Under the pieces are notes generated by a model. It searched no databases, had not been told where the DNA came from, and saw only the letters and a list, made by a program, of their open reading frames with translations. The position numbers and the translations under genes were made by a program. Below, piece by piece: positions 48,712 through 58,859 of a stretch of DNA of 64,000 nt. Source of the stretch: Pontivivens insulae (GTDB taxonomy: Bacteria > Pseudomonadota > Alphaproteobacteria > Rhodobacterales > Rhodobacteraceae). The stretch is taken from positions 62,001 to 126,000 of the forward strand of contig NZ_OMKW01000001.1 of NCBI RefSeq assembly GCF_900302495.1, in the 5' to 3' direction. Positions within the stretch are counted from its first letter, which is position 1. The number at the start of each line of letters is the position of its first letter.

Positions 48712-50168
48712 ACCTCAATCTCCCGCCAGCGGCGGCCGTCATGGTGCATCAGCGCCAACGCGTCTTCCGGCCCAGAACCACCGGCATCATAGGGCTTGGG
48801 CACGTCCCGCCGTTCCTGCCAATCATCGAGGATCGCATCGGTCCATTCCCACGCGGCCTCGACCTCATCCCCGCGCATGAACAGGGTCTGGTCGCCACGA
48901 ATGACGTCCATGATCAGTCGCTCATAGGCGTCGGGCATATCGCCCGCATCCGGGCCCAATGCATCGGCAAATGTCATGTCGAGCGGCACGTCAGCCAGAC
49001 GCATGCCGCCCGGGCCCGGCTCTTTGATCGTCATGCGCATCGTGATCCCCTCATCCGGCTGCAACCGGATCACCAGTGCGTTCGACTGGTGTGCGGGCAG
49101 TTTGGGGAAAATCGCGTGGGGCGGTTCTTTGAAGATAACCGCAATCTCGCTCATCCGGGCACGCAGACGCTTGCCCGTGCGCAGATAAAACGGCGTACCC
49201 GTCCAGCGCCAGTTGGCGATATGTACCTTGAGCGCGACATAACTTTCCGTCCGACTGTCGGGGTTCTCGGCATCCGTCTTGTAATCGGGGCCTTCGGGGC
49301 CAGCACGGTATTGCCCGCGGACGGCCTCATCCGGTTGAACCGGCTCCAACGCGCGGATGACTTTCAGCTTTTCGTCGCGCACGCGATCCGCCTCGAAACG
49401 GCCCGGAGGCTCCATCGCGGTGAGGCAGAGCAGTTGCATCAGGTGGTTCTGCACCATATCCCGCATCGCGCCGGACTTGTCGTAATACGCGCCACGCCCG
49501 CCGGTCCCGATGCTTTCGCTCACCGTGATCTGCACGTGATCGACATGACGCGCATTCCACAACGGTTCAAACAGCGCATTGGCAAAGCGAACGGCCATCA
49601 GGTTCTGAACAGTCTCTTTGCCCAGATAGTGGTCGATCCGGTAGACCTGACGCTCATCAAAGCTCTCAGCAAGCTGGGCGTTCAGCGCCTTAGCCGACGC
49701 AAGATCATGGCCCAGTGGTTTTTCGACGACAATCCGGCTGGAAGAAGTTGCGATGCCCGTGTTGTAGAGCTTTTCCGCAATCGGGCCGAACAGGCTGGGG
49801 CCGACAGACAGATAGAACGCCCGCACCGGGTTTGCATCCTTGTCGAGCAGCGCGCCCAGATCGTCCCAGCCATCCTCACCCATGGCGTCCACATGCATAT
49901 AGTGCAGGCGGCTCAGGAACGTCTTTGCCATCTCCGGGTCCAGCTTCTCCGCACCGATGAAGGTGTCGAGCGCTTCTGCAATCATCTCCCGAAACGCCTT
50001 GTGGGAAAGCTTCGAGCGCGCGGCCCCGATGATGCGCGCCTCGGTTGGCATTTGCCCGGCCAGCATGCGGCGATAGAGCCCGGGAAGGATCTTGCGACGG
50101 GCAAGGTCGCCCGTTCCGCCAAAAATCACGAGGTCGAAGGGTTCAACCGGAATGACGCGAGAGACCAT
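48708..50168 (-). CDS. zwf: glucose-6-phosphate 1-dehydrogenase
   Basis: Oxidises glucose-6-P with NAD(P)+. ATG 50168 (MVSRVIPVEPFDLVIFGGTGDLARRK) follows GAGGAG; 486 residues. Coenzyme loop FGGTGDLARRK (16-26), catalytic RIDHYLGKE (177-185). It lies 14 bases after the kinase stop and overlaps pgl, so kinase-zwf-pgl form one unit feeding the Entner-Doudoroff or pentose phosphate pathway; edd and eda are not in the window. Confidence 0.97.
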   Translation of the reverse strand: MVSRVIPVEPFDLVIFGGTGDLARRKILPGLYRRMLAGQMPTEARIIGAARSKLSHKAFREMIAEALDTFIGAEKLDPEMAKTFLSRLHYMHVDAMGEDGWDDLGALLDKDANPVRAFYLSVGPSLFGPIAEKLYNTGIATSSSRIVVEKPLGHDLASAKALNAQLAESFDERQVYRIDHYLGKETVQNLMAVRFANALFEPLWNARHVDHVQITVSESIGTGGRGAYYDKSGAMRDMVQNHLMQLLCLTAMEPPGRFEADRVRDEKLKVIRALEPVQPDEAVRGQYRAGPEGPDYKTDAENPDSRTESYVALKVHIANWRWTGTPFYLRTGKRLRARMSEIAVIFKEPPHAIFPKLPAHQSNALVIRLQPDEGITMRMTIKEPGPGGMRLADVPLDMTFADALGPDAGDMPDAYERLIMDVIRGDQTLFMRGDEVEAAWEWTDAILDDWQERRDVPKPYDAGGSGPEDALALMHHDGRRWREIEV

Positions 50169-50182
50169 GTCGGTATCTCCTC

Positions 50183-51109
50183 TCAAGCAGTGGGAATATC
50201 CGCGCGGCGCGGAAGGTCCGCCCCCTGACGCGTACAGGTGATGGCAGCCGCATTGGCACAGAATTGCAGCAGCCGCGTCAGCGCCGCCTCGTCCAGGGCT
50301 TTGACCGCGTCGTGTGGCGCATCGCCAAGCTCCGCCAGAAGAGAGGCCATGAACGTGTCGCCTGCACCGACCGTATCAACAACATCAACTTTGGGAGGCG
50401 CGACAGTCGCCTGAAGCCCCGTGGCGGTCCAACCGCGTGCGGCCTCCCCACCATCTGTCAGAACCACCAGCTGCACACCGGCGGCCAGCATCTGTGTCGC
50501 AAACGCCTCTGCGGTCAGATCAGGGTAAAGCACCTCCAGATCCTCACTGCTGATCTTGAGCAGGTGAACGTGTGGCAGCAGGGCTTCCACCCGCGCGCGC
50601 CAGATGCTCATGTCCGGCTCGACGGTCGGGCGAATGTTGGGGTCGAGCGAGATGAAGCGCTCCCCGGCCGATTTGACGAGTGCCAGTGCGGCGTCCGCGA
50701 CAGGGGCAACGGCAATGGAATATGACCCGAAGTGAAGTCCGACAACCTCTTGCCCCAAGGCCGGCAGGTCGGCTTCGACAATTCCGGTGTCCGCAGCGTC
50801 GTCTCCATAGAACGTGTAGGCTGGCACACCCTCCGCATCGAGGGAGATCACGCTAAGCGTTGTCTTGCGCGCGGTGCGCAGCAGATAGGCGGTCGAGACG
50901 TCCTCATCCACCAGCATCGTCGCGAGCTTCTCCCCCATCACATCGGTGCTGATGGCGGTGAATAGGCCCGCCTTGGCGCCCAGCCTGCGCATGCCGATGG
51001 CCACGTTGAACGGGGAACCGCCCGCGCGCGCCTCGAACCGGGCCTCTGCCGGAGAGCCGTCGGGCTGCATGAAAAGATCGAACAGGGCTTCGCCGCAAAT
51101 TACAAACAT
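50183..51109 (-). CDS. PfkB-family carbohydrate kinase (fructokinase-like)
   Basis: 308 residues. PfkB signature 1-like region ARAGGSPFNVAIGMRRLGA (about 28-46) and signature 2 DVVDTVGAGDTFMASLLAEL with the catalytic Asp. Closest in style to fructokinase (Frk/ScrK); with sucrose or other disaccharide uptake by the agl system the fructose half could be its substrate. Separated from aglK by 100 bases with two hairpins. Confidence 0.88.
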   Translation of the reverse strand: MFVICGEALFDLFMQPDGSPAEARFEARAGGSPFNVAIGMRRLGAKAGLFTAISTDVMGEKLATMLVDEDVSTAYLLRTARKTTLSVISLDAEGVPAYTFYGDDAADTGIVEADLPALGQEVVGLHFGSYSIAVAPVADAALALVKSAGERFISLDPNIRPTVEPDMSIWRARVEALLPHVHLLKISSEDLEVLYPDLTAEAFATQMLAAGVQLVVLTDGGEAARGWTATGLQATVAPPKVDVVDTVGAGDTFMASLLAELGDAPHDAVKALDEAALTRLLQFCANAAAITCTRQGADLPRRADIPTA

Positions 51110-51138
51110 GGACCGGCTCCAAAGCGTATCTAGAACGT

Positions 51139-51172
51139 CTTAGGGCGCGTGTTCGCCCACACGCGCCCTAAG
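51139..51172 (-). terminator. hairpin 2 between aglK and kinase
   Basis: Perfect 13-bp stem CTTAGGGCGCGTG / CACGCGCCCTAAG, eight-base loop. Second of two tandem hairpins in the 100-base aglK-kinase gap; no T run. Confidence 0.5.
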
Positions 51173-51182
51173 GTCAATATAT

Positions 51183-51205
51183 ATTTGCCCATGCTCTGGG
51201 CAAAT
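51183..51205 (-). terminator. hairpin 1 after aglK
   Basis: Perfect 9-bp stem ATTTGCCCA / TGGGCAAAT with five-base loop, five bases after the aglK stop, followed on the minus strand by ATATATTG. Likely attenuating terminator. Confidence 0.5.
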
Positions 51206-51209
51206 GCCC

Positions 51210-52310
<1,101 letters not shown>

Positions 52311-52328
52311 GTTTCTCTCCCCTTATTC

Positions 52329-53990
52329 TTATGATTGTGCGGCTTGTGCAAAGAACGCCTGATAAGGCGGAAGCAGGACCGAATTCTCTTGAACGCGCAC
52401 CGCGAATGGTGCGGCGAGGTCTTGGCGCCACTCTCCGGGTGGCAGGTCGATGGGCTGCGCGGTGTTCGACAGGTTGAAGGCGCAGAACACCGTCTCCCCC
52501 CCTTCTTCGATACGCTTGAACGACAACAGATCGCTACCGGCATGAACCATCTCGAAACGACCGGAGATGAGCGCCGGGTGTGCTTTGCGGAAGGCGAGCA
52601 TCTGGCGATAGAAGTTCAGCGTAGAATTCTCTTCGCTGTCCTGCGTCGCCACGGACTTGCTCAAATGCTCCATCGCCACGGGCAGCCAGGGCCGCGCATC
52701 GGTGAAGCCGCCCGTGGGGCCGTCATTCGACCACGGGATCGGCGTGCGGCAACCGTCGCGGCCCTTGAATTCAGGCCAGAAGCGGATGCCGTAAGGATCC
52801 TGCAATTCCTCGTAAGAGACATAAGCCTCTGTCAGGCCCAGCTCCTCCCCCTGATAGAGGCAGACAGAGCCGCGCAGGCTCATCAGAAGCGCCGCATAAA
52901 CCCGCTGCGCATCAGGGCCGAGATTCCAGCGGCTGGCATGACGCACAACATCGTGGTTGGAAAACGCCCAGCAGGCCCAGCCATCCGTCGCCACCGTCTC
53001 AAACTTGTTGAGCACTTCGCTGACATATTTGCCGGTCGGCTGCGTTGGCGACAGGAAGTCGAACGCGTAGCACATATGCACCTTGTCGCCGCCAGACGTG
53101 TAGTCGGCCTGGATCTGCATGCCGTATTGCGCGTCACCAACCTCCCCGACCGAAGTGATACCGGGATACTCGTCACACAGCGCACGGAACCGCTTAAGGA
53201 ACGCCAGGTTCTCTGGCTGGTTCTTGTCGTAGAGGTGGTTCTGCCAGTTATACGGGTTGACCGATGGCGCGATGGAGTCGTTGCGCTCTTCCGGCGGAAG
53301 GGCCGGGTTGTCACGCAATTCCTTGTCCGCGAAATAGAAATTGATCGTGTCCAGACGGAACCCGTCCACGCCACGCTCCAGCCAATAGCGCACGACATCC
53401 AGCAAAGCGTCCTGAACATCCATGTTGTGCAGATTCAGGTCTGGCTGCTCTTTCAGGAAGTTGTGCAGGTAGTATTGCTCCCGCTTGCCATCCCACTCCC
53501 ACGCCGAGCCGCCAAAGATGGACAACCAATTGTTGGGCGGGGTGCCGTCGGGCTTTGCATCCGCCCAGACGAACCAGTCGGACTTCGCATTGTCGCGGGA
53601 CTGGCGGCTCTCCTGAAACCACTCGTGCTGGTCAGAACTGTGGCTGAGCACAAGGTCAATCATGACCTTCAGCCCCAGCTCATGCGCACGAGCAATCAGC
53701 GCATCGAAATCGCCGAGCGAGCCGAACAGCGGATCGACATCACGGTAGTTCGAAACGTCATAGCCGAAGTCGAGCATGGGCGACCGGAAGAACGGACTGA
53801 TCCAGATCGCATCCACGCCGAGCGAGGCGATATGCGGCAGCCGGTGAATGATGCCGGCAAGATCGCCAACACCATCCCCGTTGGAGTCCTGATAGGAGCG
53901 GGGATAGATCTGATAGATCACACCCCCACGCCACCAATCCTCGTTCGTTGTGGCTTGCGCAGTTTGCGCTACCGGAACAGTCATGTTCAT
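52329..53990 (-). CDS. aglA: alpha-glucosidase AglA (GH13)
   Basis: Cytosolic hydrolase for imported alpha-glucosides. 553 residues. GH13 regions: DLVLSHSSD (112-120), GFRLDTINF with nucleophile D214, VGEVGD with acid/base E283, FSNHDVVRH with H346-D347. The N-terminal EDWWRGGVIYQIYPRSYQDSNGDGVGDL is typical of oligo-alpha-1,6-glucosidase relatives (GH13 subfamily 23 style). 12 bases after aglG. Confidence 0.95.
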   Translation of the reverse strand: MNMTVPVAQTAQATTNEDWWRGGVIYQIYPRSYQDSNGDGVGDLAGIIHRLPHIASLGVDAIWISPFFRSPMLDFGYDVSNYRDVDPLFGSLGDFDALIARAHELGLKVMIDLVLSHSSDQHEWFQESRQSRDNAKSDWFVWADAKPDGTPPNNWLSIFGGSAWEWDGKREQYYLHNFLKEQPDLNLHNMDVQDALLDVVRYWLERGVDGFRLDTINFYFADKELRDNPALPPEERNDSIAPSVNPYNWQNHLYDKNQPENLAFLKRFRALCDEYPGITSVGEVGDAQYGMQIQADYTSGGDKVHMCYAFDFLSPTQPTGKYVSEVLNKFETVATDGWACWAFSNHDVVRHASRWNLGPDAQRVYAALLMSLRGSVCLYQGEELGLTEAYVSYEELQDPYGIRFWPEFKGRDGCRTPIPWSNDGPTGGFTDARPWLPVAMEHLSKSVATQDSEENSTLNFYRQMLAFRKAHPALISGRFEMVHAGSDLLSFKRIEEGGETVFCAFNLSNTAQPIDLPPGEWRQDLAAPFAVRVQENSVLLPPYQAFFAQAAQS

Positions 53991-54002
53991 AGTCGTCTTC
54001 TC

Positions 54003-55157
54003 TTACTTCACGGACCCTGCAAGCAGGCCGCGGACCAGGTATTTCTGCATTGCGAAGAAGACGATCAGAGGCACCGCAATCGAGATGAATGCAGCAGCCG
54101 CAAGGATGCCCCAATCACCACCACGCGATCCCAACAGATCGTCGGCAATTTTCACCGTCATCACCCAGCTTTCGGAGTTCGAAGGCAGAAACACCTTCGC
54201 CACCAGAAGATCGTTCCACGTCCACAGGAACTGGAAGATCGCAAAGGAGGCCAATGCCGGGAAGCTGAGCGGCAGGATGATCTTCGTAAAGATCTGGAAG
54301 TCTGTTGCCCCGTCGACCTTCGCACTTTCAATGATGTCGCGCGGAAGCCCGACCATATAGTTGCGCAAAAGATAGATCGCGAGCGGTAGGCCGAAGCCGG
54401 TATGAGCCAGCCAAATGCCAAGGAAGCTCTGACCGATGCCAATCTCATTGTGCAGTTTCAGCAACGGCACCAGCGCCAGCTGCAACGGTACGACCAGCAG
54501 GCCGACCACGGCCGCAATCAGGATACCCCTGCCCGGAAACTGCATCCAGGCCAGCGCATAGGCAGCAAAGGCCGCGATCAGGATCGGGATGATCGTCGCG
54601 GGGATGGTGACGGTCAGTGTGTTGATAAAGGCCCTGTCCATGCCCGCCGACCCAAGGATCGTTCGGTAGTTGAACAAGGTGAATTCGGCCGGCGTGTCCG
54701 CCTGGAAGTAGATGCGCGGGGCCCGCCGGCCCGGCTCTTCGGCCGTGCTGTAGATATAAGTGCCATCGGGATTGATCGTGACCAAATCGCCGTCACGCGT
54801 TTCGCCCTCGGTACCTGCCGGGAACTGGCCCGGCTCTGCACCGCGGGTTCCAAAGGCCGTGATCGTGCCCTCACCTTCGGCAAAGGCTTCCTGAACTTCT
54901 TCGGTCTCGAAGATGTTGCCCTCGATGACATAGCGGCCATCGATGAGCTGCGGCTCCCCGTCATCGGCACGTGTGCGGAATGCCAACTCCACCGAGAATG
55001 GCGCCTGCCACCAGCCCGAGGCCGAGATTTGATCCCGATCCCGGAAGGAGGAGACGAGAAGCCCCACCGTCGGGATCAGCCAGAGCACAACCATGAAGAT
55101 CACGCTGAGGTTCGTCGCGATCACGAGGCCCGATTTTTGTCCTGCCATATTGTCCAT
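54003..55157 (-). CDS. aglG: glucoside ABC transporter permease AglG
   Basis: Inner-membrane MalG-type permease, 384 residues. The EAA-type loop DIIESAKVDGATDFQIFTKIILPLSFPALASFA is present near the C-terminus. The first loop after helix 1 (about residues 35-165) is a large, soluble, beta-rich insertion, a feature of AglG proteins. Preceded by aglF (13 bases). Confidence 0.94.
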   Translation of the reverse strand: MDNMAGQKSGLVIATNLSVIFMVVLWLIPTVGLLVSSFRDRDQISASGWWQAPFSVELAFRTRADDGEPQLIDGRYVIEGNIFETEEVQEAFAEGEGTITAFGTRGAEPGQFPAGTEGETRDGDLVTINPDGTYIYSTAEEPGRRAPRIYFQADTPAEFTLFNYRTILGSAGMDRAFINTLTVTIPATIIPILIAAFAAYALAWMQFPGRGILIAAVVGLLVVPLQLALVPLLKLHNEIGIGQSFLGIWLAHTGFGLPLAIYLLRNYMVGLPRDIIESAKVDGATDFQIFTKIILPLSFPALASFAIFQFLWTWNDLLVAKVFLPSNSESWVMTVKIADDLLGSRGGDWGILAAAAFISIAVPLIVFFAMQKYLVRGLLAGSVK

Positions 55158-55170
55158 GATACGTCCCCCC

Positions 55171-56148
55171 TCACTTCATCTCTTTGCGCGCTTGCATGAT
55201 GTTCCAGATCATCACTGGCAGCACGACAAGCATGATGACGAAGGCAACAGCCGTGGCCCGCCCGTCATCGCGGAACATGAAGGACATCATGTAACTGGGC
55301 AGAATTTCCGTTCCGAAATTGCCCCCGGTCATCGTGTAGACGATGTCGAAGACCTTCAGGACAAGAATCGTAATCGTAGTCCAGACCACCACGATCGTGC
55401 CCATGATCTGCGGCACCTTGATCTTCATGAAGACGGCAAATGGCCCGGCACCGTCCAAAATCGCGGCCTCGATCGTCTCCTCCGGGATACCGCGCAGCGC
55501 AGCAGAGAGGATCACCATCGCAAAGCCGGTCTGGATCCAGACCAAAATCACCATCAGGAAGAAATTGTTCCAGAACGCGAGCTGAAGCACATCCAGCGGC
55601 TCCATCCCGAAGAAATCGCGCAATGCGTTGATCAGACCGATATCGGGATCAACGGCATAGACGAATTTCCAGATCAGCGATGCACCCACAAAGCTGATCG
55701 CCATCGGCATGAAGATCAGCGACTTGGCAATGCCGCCCCAGCTCAACCGGTCCGTCAGTTGAGCGGCCAGAAGGCCAAACAAGGTGGAGGCCGCAGGCAC
55801 AAACACCACCCACAGCAGGTTATTGAAGAACGCCGTGTGGAAATCCGGACTATCAAGCAGCCCCATATAGTTCCCCAACCCGATGAACTCGTCACCGGAG
55901 CGGTTGAACAGCGACCGCCAGAACGATCCAACGACCGGATAAACGAGGTAGAGGCTCAACGCGAACATCGCAGGGAACAGAAACAGCCAAGGGCGAACGC
56001 GATTGGCGCGGGTGATGTTGCGCGCGGCGTTCTTACCAGAATCCGGGAAGAAAACTTTGTCGAGCAGAATGTTGGAAAAGTAGAAGTACCCGATACATCC
56101 ACCGACACCGATGATGATCGTGAGCACCCCCTGCAGCAGCGGGCTCAT
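55171..56148 (-). CDS. aglF: glucoside ABC transporter permease AglF
   Basis: MalF-type partner permease, 325 residues with about eight helices. The EAA loop GIPEETIEAAILDGAGPFAVFMKIKVPQIM is clear. It lies 102 bases after aglE with a strong hairpin in the gap, which may keep permease expression below that of the binding protein. Confidence 0.94.
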   Translation of the reverse strand: MSPLLQGVLTIIIGVGGCIGYFYFSNILLDKVFFPDSGKNAARNITRANRVRPWLFLFPAMFALSLYLVYPVVGSFWRSLFNRSGDEFIGLGNYMGLLDSPDFHTAFFNNLLWVVFVPAASTLFGLLAAQLTDRLSWGGIAKSLIFMPMAISFVGASLIWKFVYAVDPDIGLINALRDFFGMEPLDVLQLAFWNNFFLMVILVWIQTGFAMVILSAALRGIPEETIEAAILDGAGPFAVFMKIKVPQIMGTIVVVWTTITILVLKVFDIVYTMTGGNFGTEILPSYMMSFMFRDDGRATAVAFVIMLVVLPVMIWNIMQARKEMK

Positions 56149-56213
56149 GACGTTTCTCCCCTAAGTGTTTGAGTGGCCCGCGCGATCTTTTCGCCGCGCG
56201 TGGCCGAAAGCAG

Positions 56214-56240
56214 TGCGACCCGGCGTGGGGCCGGGTCGCA
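56214..56240 (-). terminator. hairpin between aglE and aglF
   Basis: Perfect 10-bp GC-rich stem TGCGACCCGG / CCGGGTCGCA, seven-base loop, ten bases after the aglE stop; followed on the minus strand by CTGCTTTCGG. Such intercistronic hairpins protect binding-protein mRNA or attenuate readthrough. Confidence 0.6.
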
Positions 56241-56250
56241 TGGAACATCC

Positions 56251-57612
56251 TTACTGGATGGAGTCCCAACGCTCCTGGATCGCAGCAGCGACGGTGCCCG
56301 CATCCGTACCGGTGGTGTAGTCCACCATGCCGGTCCAGAACGCGCCTGCGCCGATCTCACCCGGCATCAGGTCGGAACCGTCGAAGCGGAACGTCGTTGC
56401 GTTGGCAAGGATCTCACCCTGCGCACGCTCGGAGTCGGTCGCGTACATGTCGAGGTTCACGCCACCATGCGCGGTGAGGAAGCCACCCTGGGTCATCCAC
56501 AGCTCGTGCGCGATCGGCAGCTTGAGGAACTCGATCATCGCCGCAGCAGCCGGGGTGTCGTTGGTGACGGCAGCCAGTGCGCCTGCACCCAGAACCGGAC
56601 GGCCCAGATCTTCGCTCTCATAGGCCGGGAAGTAGAAGAAATCTACGTCCTCACCCACCTCGGTTCCCTCAGGGAAGAAGGCCGGGATGAAGGAAGCCTG
56701 ACGGTGCATGTAGCACTCTGGCGGGAAGGTGAAGAGGCCAGCCGGGCTGTCACGGAAGTCGGTGTTTGCAACCGCTTCTGCACCACCGTTCACATAGTCG
56801 TCGTTGCGCGCGAAGTAGCCGAACTCTTCAATCGCGTTGACGATCGCAGGATCATCGAACGGGATCTCGTTGGCGACCCATGCGTCATAGACGGACGGCT
56901 CTGCCGTGCGCAGCAGCAAGTCTTCGACCCAGTCGGTTGCCGGCCAGCCGGTTGCCGCACCGGAACCCAGACCGATGCACCACGGGGTGCCGCCATCAGC
57001 GACGATCTGATCGGTGAGTTCCTTCAGCTCTTCCATCGTCTCCGGGATGTCATAGCCGTTCTCATCAAACGCGTCCGGGGAGAACCAGACGAGCGACTTC
57101 AGGTCGACGCGGTAGAAGAGACCGTAAAGCTGGTCGTCGCCATTCGCGTCAGCATAGGTGCCCAGATCGACCCAGCTCTGACCGGCCGCATAGTTCTCTG
57201 CCACGAACTCCATCGTGCCATCGGCCAGCGGGAACAGTGCGCCCTGACCGGCAAGGTCCGCGGCGAGGCCCGGCTGCGGGAAGAACGCGATGTCCGGCGC
57301 GGAGCCCGCGGAGGTGGAAATCACGATGTCCTGCTCGAAGCTGTCGGAGCCGGAATAGTTCACTTCAGCGCCTGTGGCAGCTGCGAAATAGGCGAAGACT
57401 GCGTCGACCTTCTCCGCCTCAACGCCGGTCCAAGCGCCGGTCATTTCGATGGTCTGACCGGTCAGATCAGTGCTCTCAGCAAATGCGGTATAGCTGTCCC
57501 AGCTGAAATCGCCCTCGCCCGGTGCGATCATCAGATCAGCGTGACCATCAGCGTAGGCGGACCCTGCGGCCAGTGCAGCCACGGCAACGCCAGCAAGCAA
57601 ATTGCGCTTCAT
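56251..57612 (-). CDS. aglE: alpha-glucoside-binding protein AglE
   Basis: Periplasmic solute-binding protein of the agl importer. ATG 57612 (MKRNLLAGVAVAALAAGSAYADGHADLM), signal peptide cut after AYA, 453 residues. Family style: TDLTGQTIEMTGAWTGVEAEKVDAVF, DIAFFPQPGLAADLAGQGALFPL, GIGLGSGAATGWPATDWVEDLLL. First gene of the operon; promoter and operator lie between it and aglR. Confidence 0.95.
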   Translation of the reverse strand: MKRNLLAGVAVAALAAGSAYADGHADLMIAPGEGDFSWDSYTAFAESTDLTGQTIEMTGAWTGVEAEKVDAVFAYFAAATGAEVNYSGSDSFEQDIVISTSAGSAPDIAFFPQPGLAADLAGQGALFPLADGTMEFVAENYAAGQSWVDLGTYADANGDDQLYGLFYRVDLKSLVWFSPDAFDENGYDIPETMEELKELTDQIVADGGTPWCIGLGSGAATGWPATDWVEDLLLRTAEPSVYDAWVANEIPFDDPAIVNAIEEFGYFARNDDYVNGGAEAVANTDFRDSPAGLFTFPPECYMHRQASFIPAFFPEGTEVGEDVDFFYFPAYESEDLGRPVLGAGALAAVTNDTPAAAAMIEFLKLPIAHELWMTQGGFLTAHGGVNLDMYATDSERAQGEILANATTFRFDGSDLMPGEIGAGAFWTGMVDYTTGTDAGTVAAAIQERWDSIQ

Positions 57613-57690
57613 TCGTTTTCTCCCGTTATCGTCCGAACTGTGTCGAACTTCCAAAATATTCCGTCCCAAAGCGCGCAGGCTGAATCGCCC

Positions 57691-57702
57691 CAAAGCGCTT
57701 TG
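57691..57702. promoter_or_regulatory. candidate AglR operator at the aglE promoter
   Basis: Perfect 12-bp palindrome CAAAGCGCTTTG with central CG, as expected of a LacI-family operator, 79 bases before the aglE start. A TTGACA -35 lies upstream on the minus strand (57736-57741; the -10 is weak), placing the palindrome near the transcription start. Confidence 0.6.
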
Positions 57703-57801
57703 AGGTGACGGCACACTGCTGACGTGTCTGCGGACTGTCAAGTGTACAAAATCTCACAGGCAAAGATTGGACGTGCCGCAAAAAAGGCGTTAGCACTCAT
57801 C

Positions 57802-57818
57802 CAAACCAAATCGGTTTG
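57802..57818. promoter_or_regulatory. inverted repeat before aglR
   Basis: CAAACC, five-base spacer, GGTTTG: perfect 6-bp arms, 28 bases before the aglR start and just beyond a candidate plus-strand promoter (TTGGAC 57767-57772, 17-base gap, TTAGCA). Possible second AglR site or autoregulatory operator. Confidence 0.45.
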
Positions 57819-57845
57819 AGCGGAATTGAGAAAGGGAGTCTCGCC

Positions 57846-58859
57846 ATGACCCTGAAGGAGCTGGCGCAGAAGATCGGCCTGTCCCCCACCACGGTGTCGC
57901 GGGCGCTCAACGGCTATCCTGAAGTCAACGCCGAAACCCGTGCGCGTGTGGAAGAAGCCGCCGCGAAATATGGCTACCAGCCCAACAACATGGCCCGCAG
58001 GCTGGCCACCGGGCGCGCCATGGCCATCGGCCATGTCATCCCGCTGACCGAACACCAGATGATCAACCCGGTTTTCGCAGAGTTCATGCTGGGTGCCTCT
58101 GAGATCTATTCCGAACAGGGATATGACACCATTCTGCGCACGGTCGATGTGAATGGAGAGGAAGATGCCTATCGTGAGCTTGCACGCCGCCGTGCCGTGG
58201 ATGGCGTGATCGTGCACGCGCCGCGCCGCGATGACCCACGCATCGCATTGTTGCGGGAACTGAATATGCCCTTCGTGATGCATGGGCGTCCGGTCGAGGC
58301 TGACGAAGGCAGCGTCTGGCTCGACATCAACAACCACCGTTCCTTTGCGGAAGCGACACGCCATTTGATCGGATTGGGACATAGCAAGATCGCCCTGATC
58401 AACGGGTTGGAGCGGATCAGTTTCGCTGTGCGCCGCCGCGCCGGCGTTGAGGAAGCCCTGGGCGAAGCCGGGATCGACATCCGCCCGGATTGGATCATCA
58501 GTCAGGAAATGACCGAGACCAATGGATACGCAGCCGCCGAACGCCTTTTGAGCAGTGGCGATCGGCCAACCGCCATTCTGACTTCGAATATCATGACCGC
58601 CATCGGCGCCGGTCGGGCGGCCCGCGATGCGGGGCTCACACTCGGGCAGGATCTTTCGCTCATCACCCATGATGATGACCTGTCGTTCCTGTCCAATGCG
58701 GGCGATCCGCCACGGTTCACGGCCATGCGTTCCTCCATCTCGGAAGCAGGTCACAAATGTGCGGAAATGCTGCTCAACCTCATCGCGGGTGAGAGCGTCT
58801 CACCCGTCGTCTGGAACAGCGTGTTCGTGCAGGGCCGCTCTACAGGACCATTGGAATGA
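57846..58859 (+). CDS. aglR: LacI-family transcriptional regulator AglR
   Basis: 337 residues from ATG 57846 (MTLKELAQKIGLSPTTVSRALNGYPEVNAETRARV). Helix-turn-helix at 3-25 with the minor-groove hinge helix (YQPNNMARRLATGR) near 38-56, then a periplasmic-binding-protein-like sensor domain. Divergent from aglE, coupled by ATGA overlap to a beta-glucosidase. Probably represses both transcripts until glucoside is present. Confidence 0.93.
   Translation: MTLKELAQKIGLSPTTVSRALNGYPEVNAETRARVEEAAAKYGYQPNNMARRLATGRAMAIGHVIPLTEHQMINPVFAEFMLGASEIYSEQGYDTILRTVDVNGEEDAYRELARRRAVDGVIVHAPRRDDPRIALLRELNMPFVMHGRPVEADEGSVWLDINNHRSFAEATRHLIGLGHSKIALINGLERISFAVRRRAGVEEALGEAGIDIRPDWIISQEMTETNGYAAAERLLSSGDRPTAILTSNIMTAIGAGRAARDAGLTLGQDLSLITHDDDLSFLSNAGDPPRFTAMRSSISEAGHKCAEMLLNLIAGESVSPVVWNSVFVQGRSTGPLE

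Noticed and set aside
48588..50228. 546-codon plus-strand frame over zwf
   Set aside because: Antisense shadow of a complete glucose-6-phosphate dehydrogenase.
52335..54389. 684-codon plus-strand frame over aglA and the end of aglG
   Set aside because: Shadow of the alpha-glucosidase and permease genes; those have all catalytic and EAA motifs, while the shadow is rich in Arg and His without domain pattern.
57790..57798. TTAGCACTC before aglR, identical to a CIRCE half-site
   Set aside because: The matching GAGTGCTAA arm nine bases further on is missing, so this is not a CIRCE element; chance resemblance.
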